Position numbers and translations under genes: made by a program. From contig JARKIF010000001.1 in the NCBI GenBank assembly GCA_029378245.1, positions 2,356,001 to 2,420,000 of the forward strand: a DNA stretch of 64,000 nt, in the 5' to 3' direction. The notes below the pieces were generated by a model. The model was given only the letters and a program-made list of their open reading frames with translations, had not been told where the DNA came from and searched no databases. This DNA comes from Roridomyces roridus. Its lineage: Eukaryota > Basidiomycota > Agaricomycetes > Agaricales > Mycenaceae. This document shows, one piece after another, positions 54,212 through 64,000 of the stretch; position 1 is the first letter of the stretch; every line of letters begins with the position of its first letter.

Positions 54212-57200
54212 CTACCGATTAAGCCTCCACATGCCGTCCCTGCCGACTACAAGCCCCTCCCTCCGCGCTGCCTCCATGAATCCAGCAAGCTGCTCCGGCG
54301 TCTTATCGTACCCCGGGGCAAACCGTAACATCGTCTGGATACGGTCGAGGGGGAGTGACCCGAGATTCGTGAGCATGCCCTCGATGAACTGGGCAGTGTT
54401 GCTCAGTTCCTGCAAAATCTAGTTGAAAGAAAATATACACACTTTCCAATACAGCCGCATTTGATCGGCTTGCTGTTGCTGCGCAGCGGACACTGCTGGC
54501 TCTTCGACGACGTTGGCAGTGGGTGCTAAATCCAGCAGGTCAGCCGGCAACTGCTAGTCAATGATGGGATACCCACCTGTGCGAGCTGCAGGTGCCGTCT
54601 CCTCCGCAACCTCGAGAAGTCGGAACACATTCTCCTCGTCCTCCTTGAGCACGCCAAGGTCGATCCACGTTATCAGCGCCTTTAGTGCCGCAGTGCGATC
54701 CACGGAACCAACACCACTGACAAGTTCGTTCATCGTCCAGATGTCTGGAAGAAAACTCCATTACCCATTAATGGCCAATGTGGAGAAACACACTCTTTTG
54801 AGAAAACAGCTCGATAAACGCCGCCTCAAGCGGTGGGACGTCAGCCTCGATGGTCCGGTCCTCCAGCTGAAGCTCCAAGTGCACTGTCCCGAGGTGGGGC
54901 AGCCATCGCAGCCTTTTGTCTGGCTTGAAAGTCGAGAATTCCTTGGCGTACTCTGTTTGTAGCCTATTCAATGCCGATTCATCAGGAACTGCAATACACG
55001 GGGTCAAGACAGACGACGAACGCTTGAAATTGTCCAGGCATCACAATGTCACTTGATTCGAGGGAGGGCCAGAAGTTGCGCGAGATTATTGTGGGATGTA
55101 CGATCGACTGCGCAGAGAATTGAACAGCAGAACAGTTCAAAGGGACAAAGTCTCACAGGCCTCTTGGATTGTACATGCCCGTCGATCCGCTTGGAATCCG
55201 TCATGTCGCGTAGCATGACCTCGCAGACCTGCAGCGCGGCCTCTCCAAATCGAATCTTGAGGATCTCGATATTCCGCCGCTTTATACACCATGAGCTACA
55301 TGAGTCGAGTATAATGAACACTGTACAAACCTCTTTCTCAACCTTCTCAAAGTTGTCATCCGTGATCGCAAGCAGTCGCTGAGCGAGGAGAACTTGTAGC
55401 TCTTTCACGAACAAGTCCTTCGAGTCGTAGATGCTCACGAGCGTGCTGATCACATCGCTCGGCTTATTTGTGCGGAAATCTGCGGAAGCGGTTAGCATAC
55501 ATTTCAAGGTCAACGGAAACCGGCGCACCAGGACCGGCGTCGATTGGTTCCGGATCCCAATTGGGGTCATTGTAGTCCTCTGTCTCGAGGGCCTGCAACG
55601 GCTGGATAGGCTCGTTCTCGTCCACAAGTGAGTCCCCGCTGTCGTCGTCGCCCACGAGGTTGGCTACAATACTCCGAATCGTATCTGGGCGTTCCCTGTG
55701 TGACTATCAAAGTAGTCCTCTTCCGAGCAGTTACGTGTCGAACCTGAGATATCGCCGAATTGGGTCTGCTACTTTGAAGAGCAGGACGCCCGGTGGATCG
55801 ACAATCCGAAGGCACTTGATCGTAGCCACATACTGCTGTAATATGAGTTTCGTGTCCGCGCCAGGATGCAACAGTCGTTTCCGATTCCTATTCACACCTG
55901 AGCTCTCAGTAAAGATGGTCCACATACGACGTACGATTTCCGCAGAGATTGTACCAGTGCTGCGCGCTGATCCACTCGTTGCAGGCATTCCTGCATACCA
56001 AGATTAGACCGAGGCAATGCGGAGACAATATATAGCGACTTTGAGGTCTTGCAAAGCACCATTGGAGTCGGGAAAATCGATGATGATGTCGAAAATCTCA
56101 GATGTTCTAGTGGGGAAAAAAGTTCCAACGGACCAAAAATCTCTTGGACAAACTTACCTCAGATCGCACAGAGTCTTATTCATGTGGAAATCAAAACGAG
56201 AGCCGACGTTCTGCAGCATACCCCGGGCCTCATCGGCTGCTTTCTTCAACGGCCAAGCTTCCGATAGACAATGAACGACTCACTATTCACCGCGCCCTTG
56301 GCATACATCGGCAGCATCCACGGTACGATTTGCATCGTCATCCAGGAGCGCAAGCTCTCCAAGCACGGAGTGTCCCACTTGCCTGTGCACGTCTCGTGCA
56401 CGTACTCTTCGATGCGCTCGTATCCTACGCTGGCGATAATGCCTTCGTAACGGTCCGTGAGTCCTAGAGCCTCGAACGCCTCCCACATCTCAGGTGTCTG
56501 CCGGGCCACGGGAACCAGAGTTGATGTACACAGAGCCTTGAAGCCCCGGACGAAGGTCGGTCGAAGGATGGAAAAAAGCTGGGTTTGGAAGGTGAGGGTA
56601 TATGCTGAACGGATTGTCGGTCCAAGTCTGGTTTCGTCAACCTATCCATTCGCGACTCTGTGGACAAGACGGACTCATCAATGGGTGCCCACGCGCGAAA
56701 CCATTCCACCAGACGAAATATGAGGCTGTTTATAACCGCGGTGTCGTCGCTTTCCTGTAAATCGTATAAGAAATGAGCCAGAAACGAAGACGCAGACCTC
56801 GTATTGAGCCAGATATTTCTCTACATCGCTTGTTATAAGATGGAATTGACTGCAGATATCATCTGAACCATTGCTCAGCACCACGCCATGACCAAGCATA
56901 TGACATGCCCGCACCAAGAAATGTCTCCAGCATAACGGGTAGCCTCCTGGAGCGATTTATCGTGTCGAACGCAGCCTTGACCACCGCCATGTCCGCTGCC
57001 TTGGGATCAGTGGCGACAGAGTTGAGACATGAAGAACTTGCTGGTTTTCTTGCCAAACGTCGGATCCGCAATGTCTCGCGGATGCAAGTAGTCCGTGGCG
57101 ACATTCCAGGCCTATATACCATCTATATTTCAACAGTCTTTGACGGGGTCGCTCAAGGTACCTGGCTGAAGGATATGAGACCAGTAATCCCCGGCTCTGT

Positions 57201-57266
57201 GCGATTCAAGCGTGTGAATCCATCGTTCCATTTCGCGGCCATCTGAGAGCGGAGAGCCGCAGTCAT
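54212..57266 (-). CDS. APC2: Anaphase-promoting complex subunit 2 (cullin-like)
   Basis: The C-terminal half is clear. [40 protein letters not shown] and [10 protein letters not shown] form the cullin-repeat end; [20 protein letters not shown] and [18 protein letters not shown] form the cullin homology domain that binds the RING subunit APC11; the winged-helix end is [20 protein letters not shown] and [20 protein letters not shown] at 54212. The N-terminal half has helical segments such as [20 protein letters not shown]. The start is uncertain: [20 protein letters not shown] at 57266 is the clearest Met, but the frame is open further upstream. APC/C ubiquitylates cyclin B and securin. Many introns; no breaks seen. 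Confidence 0.9.
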
Positions 57267-57371
57267 CTCAGGTTGTTGCCAGTTCAGAACGGCTGTGAAC
57301 GTTAGGACGCGACTGGCGCGACAAGGACGCGACGGATCAATCGGATCACGCACCGGTCTGCCCACAACCCA
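57267..57371. promoter_or_regulatory. Divergent promoter interval APC2 / LAA1
   Basis: About 105 bases between the two chosen starts. It is short, so 5' leaders probably overlap the neighbouring gene. No recognisable element. Confidence 0.3.
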
Positions 57372-60300
57372 ATGGCTGCAGAACTTGCGGACATTGCAGA
57401 GGTACCCAAACTTGCTCCCTCGGATATGTCGCTCAATCTCAGAAACTAGTCAGAGATAACCGGCGAAAATGGAGAAATGTATCTGTTCCAGTGGCTCTCC
57501 GCAACGGAGACGGGTATAAACGCAGCTACTTTGGTGTGTTACAGCGGTCTGAGGGTCTGAATTGTGGTCTAATCGAGTTCAGGAACATCTCAAGTCCAAG
57601 CAAGCTGCGCTGGAAACTGTACTCGCCAAGATCGTCCTGGCACCAGCGCCATATCCGGTCCCTGGTCGTGCCCTGCGCAACTGCGTTGCTAGATGTCTAG
57701 TCGCGCTTTACACGCGTGGTGACACACGGACGCTGTTCGATACTCTACAGTCCTTCATCAAGGTCATCCTAGACTTCAAAACGCCCGATACGGACTCTCA
57801 CAAGATGTACGACGCGTCTTTTCTCTTCTCGTAAGAGGCTCATTTACCTCCAAGTGCGGCGTTCTCTGTCATTGGAGATGTGATGAAGGTTTTTGGGTCC
57901 CAGGTGCGAACCCCTTGATTGCACTGTAACCCGAGTGTGCTGAAGACCGGTAGTTTATGTCGTTCATGATGGAAATCACCACTGTGGCCGTCAAGACAGT
58001 AAAATCTTCTAATGTAACTCAGTATTTCGCGCGTGGATTAACTCTAACACCGCGCCACAGTCCCCGCTTCTACGATATCATGCCCTGAGCGCGCTGCAAA
58101 AATCCCTCACCACGGCTTCCCGTGCAGTGACCGATGCTGCCTTCAAGGATGTCGTCAAACAGATGCGCTCAGCACTGACGGACAAGAGTCTACCCGTTCA
58201 GCGGGGTGCTGCCGAGGTACAGCTCCTACCACGCTTTCCCGGACACTGCTCCATTCTTTCTAGGTACTCATTGCGTTGTACTCTGGTGCCGACGGAAGCC
58301 CCCTTCCTACTGCCGCTGACGTCGACGCCATCCTGTCCCAATCCGTCAAGTCTCTCGATACCGCGGACCAGATCACGCGCAGCGGACACGCCCTCCTCAT
58401 TGGTCACATCCTCGCATCGACGCAGAATGTCCGCCCAGTTGTCGCGGTGGAGCCTAAAGCTTCCAAGAAGGACAAGAAGGCAGGGGAAGAAGAAGACGAC
58501 GTTGACATTTCGCCCGCAGCCGCGCCAGAGACGGGCAAAGCCACGCTCACGGCTGCGGAGATGTTCACATGCCTTTCAACGCATCTTAACAAGCCCACAC
58601 TTTCGCGAAAGGCGCGCATCGGGCTGTTCGACTTTTATGCCGCGCTACTTGCTAAACTGGGTCCTGGCTTCGTCGAGGCCCAATACGCGCTGATTATCAC
58701 ACATCTGGCCAACGATGTTATCATCGGCCCACCGGGACGTGCTATCCGGACCCGCTATGAGCGCTTACTTATGCGTTGCCTGGTTGGCGTCTTGCTGCGC
58801 GATTTGGTGGGCGAGCGGATGCTCAGCGAGCAAGGGCAGATTGGCGCCATCCGCGAGCTAGCCAACGTCTACCTCAAGCGTTGGCCCGCCATGATGCCCG
58901 GGTCCATAGCACCAGGGGAAGCCATACTTGTCGTGGTTCTGCGCGAGGTTGCTGGGCTGCTCAGACAACTGGGCAACGCGCCGCCGCCTGTTCAAGATGC
59001 GGTAGCAGAGCCTCTCGTCACTCTTCTGGCGCACCCGAGTCACACCGTCCGCGTTAACGCGGCGTGGGCCCTCCGTTGTTTCTGCTACTCGACCCCACTG
59101 CGCCTTCCGAAAACGATCATTGTCGTCATGGAGCTCCTGCAGCGCGATCTTGCAGCTCTCCTTACACCAACTGCTTCATCGGAGGTGCCCCTGCGGGCGC
59201 TGGGGCACGCGTACGGGCTCGCTGCGCTCGTCTCCACCATCCCAGTCAGGCCATTATATGTCTCATACGACGCATCCGCCAAGGTACTGGATATGGCTAT
59301 TTCACTTCTCAAGCGCTCTGGAGAGCACGACGTGCGGATTGGTGGCACCGAGGTCGAGGTGGCGTGGACGGCACTCGCGGCGCTCATGGCCCTCGGTCCT
59401 AATTTTGTTCGCCCACATCTCCCGCAGCTCCTTGTTCTCTGGCGGAATGCACTCCCTAAACCGACGAGCAAAGACGCGGGGGCGGCTGCTGGCCGCACGC
59501 ACACAGAGTGGAGCTTCTTGTTACATGTGCGAGAGAGCGCGTTGGGCGCTGTGCTCTGCTTTTTGCGCCACAATTCGGGTACATTGGTGACCTTAGACGT
59601 TGCGCGTCGTATTGCGTCAGTTTTGAGCAACGCGCTGTTGTTTGCGAACAACTTTGTCAGCCCCGCTGTGCAAGACGCTCTCGGACTGTCTGATCCAGCG
59701 TCACAGCAAGCAATACAGAACGCTACGCAAAAGGGGCTGCCTCTCGCTGCCCGCGAGGCACTCTTACGGCGCCGTGTACATCAATGCTTCGCTGCTCTTG
59801 GATTCAGTGGTATCGCGGACTCGACACAGACGACGCTTCTACAGTCATGCGTCACTCTTTTTGCTTCACCGGACGGATATGCGGGGTCAGGGAGCGCAGT
59901 GCAAGCCGCCATCGCGGCTTCTTCCGGGACTTTCACCAGTATATGGGCCAGCGGCGACGGGTATGCTCATGGCGTCACCTTCATCGAGGTTGGAGATGAA
60001 CTTGAGGAAGATGGTCAAACGGCCAAGGAGACGGACCAGCTTCACCGAGACTCTGTCGAGATGGCGATCGATAATCTTGTATGTCGGCTTCATTGTCACA
60101 TCCCTTCTTTTGTACTGACCAGCACCTTTGTTAGCTTCGTAAACCCGTCCTTGGCGCGTGCGAGCACGATCCTCTTTCGTTATGTCAGGCTCGGATCTCA
60201 AATGCCGAGTTCCAGCTCGAAGAGCCTCCGCCTTCGACCACCTCGGTGGTTGACACAGCCATTGAGTTATTCGCTCGGCTCCTCCCATTGCAGGACCTCA

Positions 60301-63300
60301 CGTCAACTGTGAAAATACTTACCTTACTTGTTGAATCTGTCCGGTCGCCCAAGCTCGACAGAAACGCGGGAAGAAAGGCAGCTGTATTCATCAACTCTGC
60401 TGTCGCCGTCGTCCTCGCATTGCGCCATGCTTCGACAATGACCCAAGCTCGTCGGGCCAAGGACACCTTTGGCAGTACTCAAGTTACAACACTCTTGGCA
60501 CCGTTCCTCAAAGTACGATTTTTCTTCTGTGTCCTGCCCCTGGGCTGATTCCGACCTTTAGGACGCCCTGGTTGATGGAGACCCCGTGCTGCGATCCGCT
60601 AGCAGCGAGTGCATGGGTCGTTTAGCCAATCTTGCTGGCACTACCTTCCTCACCGGTCAGATCAAGCTCCTTGTTGACCAGGTGGTCAATAACAGGGATC
60701 CTCACGGACGAGCAGGCTGTGCGCTTGCCTTTGGTGCGATCTATAGCCATGTCGGTGGACTCGCCGCTGGCCCCCTTTTGAAAACGACTGTAAATGTTCT
60801 GATGTCACTCAGTAACGACCCGCACCCCGTGGTCCATTTTTGGGCACTCAATGCGTTGGGGCGAGTCATGCACGCCGCCAGCCTGGCCTATGCGCCTTTT
60901 GTATCAAGCACGTTGGGCATGCTCTTGAAAGTGTATCTGATGGAGTCTCACGAACGTGAGGGCGGAACTGTTCTGAATGCCAATCTGAGTGGCGATTGCC
61001 CCGCGTACCCGGTCGTTTGCCAGATCACGGATGCAGTCATCACGATACTGGGGCCAGATATGCAGGAGTCCACGAGGACGCGTACCCTCGTCTTGAATCT
61101 CGTCCACGAGTTTTCAAAAGAGAACGACGAAGCAATTCGTGTCGAGGCTATCAAGTGCATGCAACATTTCCTCATGTTCGTTCCGGAGCACGTCGATATT
61201 CCCGACTTGGTCAACCAATTCAGAGCCCATTTGGCTTCGTCTCGCCGACCGCTCAAACTGGCTTCCATAAATGCGCTATATCAACTGGTACAGAAGGACG
61301 CGCTGGCCATGTCCAGACTAGGCGGAGATCGGCTCGTCGAGGACCTATTCGGGATGCTGGACGATGACTCGTCGATACAAGGCGTGCGAGATGTTATCAC
61401 GAGCTGGCTACAGCAAACTGTTGTGCACAATCCATCTGCATGGATCGATCTCTGTCAACGAATCATGTCACGCACAACTGCATCCCAGCAAGTGGTGGAC
61501 GCTGCCTCTCAGGGTCTCCGTGATGATGAGGGCGAATCTCTCAACTTTGCCACGTCACAAGACGGAGGACGAAAACTTTCCACGTCTCGTTGGAGGACAC
61601 AGCTCTTTGCGCTCGAGTGTTTACACAAGATTTGTACAATCGTCGCGAGCAGTGGCAGAAAAGAGCATCTCGACATTAAATATGCCCGCACTTTGGGAGT
61701 CACATCCACCTCCGGTCTTCTATTCTCTCGCGTCCCGGATCTCATCAGGATGGCATTCACGGCGTCCACGGCCTACGTTACTGAAATCCGTCTTGAAGGC
61801 CTGGTCGTATTGCGGGACGTTATCGAGGTACTTTCCTTTTTCTTCTTTCTCAATTGATCTGATCCCATCACAGATATTCGCAGCTGCACCCGACCCCGCG
61901 TACGATGACGCTCTTCTGCTGGAGCAGCATCAAGCACCCATTACTGCTGCCCTTACTCCTGCATTCTCCTCTGATTCGACCCCGGAGATTCTGGCCTCAG
62001 CTGTGCATGCATGTGCGGTATTCGTTGGTTGTGGTGTGGTCAAGGATATCGGTCGCATGGGCCGCATTCTCAAGCTCCTAACCAATGCACTTGACCAATC
62101 CAAAGGTTTTTCTTCTTCTTTGGTTTACAATCAACCCTGTTTTGACCTCTGATGCAGACTCGGGAATGTTGTCGCTGGGAGAAGGAGGCGAGCTCAGCCC
62201 CAACGCATCGGCCATGCTCAGAATCTCCACCTTATCGGCCTGGGCACAGCTTGAGATCGCGAGTTCCAAGCAAGCATATCTAACAGATGTTCTTAAACCT
62301 TACCGGGCAACTCTTGCTTTATTGTGGTTGGCCTCCCTGCGCGACTACGCAAGTATCCGCATTGACTCCGAGTTCTTGAACGATACTTCTTCGGTGGCAC
62401 TAGACTCTTCCTATTCGAGTCTCGGAAAAGAGGTGTTGCTCCCGGTGCGCCTAGTTGCCCATTCTATTGCCGATGTATGTCCTTACGTGCATAGTATTAT
62501 ACCAGTTCGTGGTCTGTCATACTTCAGGCAGTAGCCGCAGCTATGCAAGCCAACGACCCTCATATTCTGGCAGCCATGGACGGACAGGAGCTCGGCAAAG
62601 ACGCTGCGCCTCCCCCGCACAAGGCACCTCGACGAGAGGAACCGACCATGTTCTTCTTCATTGTTTTTGGGCTGGTCTATGAGGCGCTCGCCACGGCTTC
62701 AACTGAATCAAGTTCCTCGACGGCGTCCCGCCAATCCAAGATAATCGCAGCGTTGCAGACACTTAAATCTCTCGTCAAGCCAGAGTACGCTGGAAAGGCA
62801 ATAATGGAGGCTGCCATATTCGACGAATTCATTAGTCTTTGCTACCGGATGGCTATGACAGAGGCGGCACCGATTCAGATTCACCTTGTCGAAGTACTGA
62901 CAGTCATGGCTGCAACACACGATTCTGCAGTGGATGGGTCAGTTGTCCTTCTTCTGGTTTTTCAATCTCTGACCTTGTTTGTAGCTCGGATCCTCTTTCA
63001 CATACCTCTCCTCGAGCTCATTGTCTCAGAATATGCTCCCATATTTTGCGGCATTCGACATCCGTATCTTCTCGAGGCTCTCTCATTCGTCAGTGCACGT
63101 TTGGTTTCAACGGCTCCCGACCCTGACTCGTTTCAGAGGGTGCAGTTCCCGATCGTATCAGGATGATTATGGCAGCCTTTTCTGCATTCGTCTCCGTTGG
63201 TTCAGCGATCAAATCCCTACATAGAGAGGATGTACGATCCGTGGGCATTCTATTGTACAGCGGTAAGATCATATGCTCGAAGAGTTCATTGACTAATCTG

Positions 63301-64000
63301 CGTAAAGAATTGCTCAAGGATGAATCGTCGGAGATGGATCTCGTTGGACCCACGTTACCAGCTCTCAAGTCGTTGCTTGACATACCGACCGCCTCGCCAG
63401 ACGCCACGGACCGTTACAGCCGGCTTGTACACGGTCTTATCTCGGCCTGCTTGCTGAATGTCGACGAGATGGGGTCAGTATTCTGCGCAATACTCCTAAT
63501 CATTCATGTTGATGTTGTGTTCGCAGAGGTCGCCAAGGAACCATCTCAGCGAAGAAGATCAAGAACAATCTCTTGGCCGCAGTTCTCATCTTGACTGTCA
63601 TTCCGACGTCAGTGAAAGTCGGAGAAGCAGTAATCGAGCACTGCTGCTTCTTGATTAGCCAAAAACTTGTGGACGCCGGCGAGGTGAGCTCGCTCCGCTT
63701 ATGAGGCATGCACTCACACTGTCTAGATGTCATTGCCCGCATCCCATTGCGCTAAAACATTGATCTTGGCGTCAGCCTCTGGCAATGCTATACTACAGCA
63801 ATGTGCGAGGCTGCTGGTCCCAGGCCTCATCGAGTACATTGCGAAGATGGCCCCCTCGGTCAATGATGGTACCATCTCAGAGCCTCATGCAGCTGCTGTC
63901 GGTGAGGTCTGGAAAGCTTTCTCCGCATTTTTTGCCACAGTGCCAGAGGACCACCGTACGTAGTGACACCTCTTGGACTTTTACGTACTCATCGTCCTCA
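57372..64000 (+). CDS. LAA1: HEATR5/Laa1 HEAT-repeat protein, 3' end outside window
   Basis: Exon 1 (MAADIAE-type start, from 57372) joins through a 48-base intron to SEITGENGEMYLFQWLSATE, then EHLKSKQAALETVLAKIVLA, VPGRALRNCVARCLVALYTR, GDTRTLFDTLQSFIKVILDF, GDVMKVFGSQ, SPLLRYHALSALQKSLTTAS and DKSLPVQRGAAE, the HEATR5/Laa1 start. A long exon at 58276-60090 carries HEAT repeats (SHTVRVNAAWALRCFCYSTP). Later parts include GRAGCALAFGAIYSHVGGLA, PHPVVHFWALNALGRVMHAA and KEHLDIKYARTLGVTS. At least 1900 residues, still open at 64000. Laa1 recruits the AP-1 adaptor at the trans-Golgi/endosome. No breaks seen. An internal acidic linker (KKDKKAGEEEDDVD) lies near residue 250. Confidence 0.92.

Noticed and set aside
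1..64000. CRISPR arrays, operons or bacterial genes
   Set aside because: No such repeat-spacer pattern; genes are intron-rich and eukaryotic throughout.

Overview
The window is nuclear DNA of a filamentous basidiomycete, most probably an Agaricomycete. The evidence is dense GT-AG introns of about 45-60 bases, KDZ transposases with CxC2 cysteine clusters, a TET/JBP-like gene beside a KDZ element, Ty3/gypsy pol fragments with TGTTA...TAACA LTRs, and fungal core genes such as RIT1 and RIM13/palB. I cannot name the species.

Layout. Positions 1-41.8 kb are an accessory block made almost entirely of mobile elements; 41.8-64 kb is conserved housekeeping sequence. The accessory block starts with a small basic coiled protein, a RING protein and a TET/JBP-like protein whose metal ligands appear to be lost (all minus strand), then a small acidic protein and the first exon of a KDZ CxC2 gene. 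An 11.56-kb DNA transposon (4881-16442, called TE1 here) sits exactly inside the first intron of that KDZ gene, with a CCCAC duplication on both sides. TE1 encodes an intact 963-residue protein with a HECT-like C-terminal lobe, an intact protein with HxD...H residues suggestive of a 2OG-Fe(II) oxygenase fold, a third unknown protein, and an integrase-type transposase whose catalytic core is deleted. It also carries a 173-bp minisatellite and subterminal ATCATCAATCC-type repeats.

Next comes a second, full-length KDZ transposase (16891-20745) with an uninterrupted 1112-residue reading frame but Asn at the usual first catalytic Asp, convergent with a Zn2Cys6-like companion gene. From 22.5 to 41 kb there are only remnants: gypsy LTR, protease/RT and integrase pieces, a broken plasma-membrane H+-ATPase copy, a family of CACTG-ended repeats, two tRNA-derived SINEs head to head, several MITEs (one a short relative of TE1), and stretches without recognisable genes.

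The core block reads eIF3i (-), an unclear interval, SEH1 (-), RSA4 (-), RIM13 (+), RIT1 (-), TIF6 (-), APC2 (-), LAA1/HEATR5 (+, runs off the window). Three neighbouring WD40 genes and two 60S-subunit factors lie together here, but nothing suggests they act as a unit. RSA4/RIM13 and APC2/LAA1 share short divergent promoter intervals. Exon structures were derived by hand from reading frames and splice signals; family names rest on recognised motifs, not on database searches.
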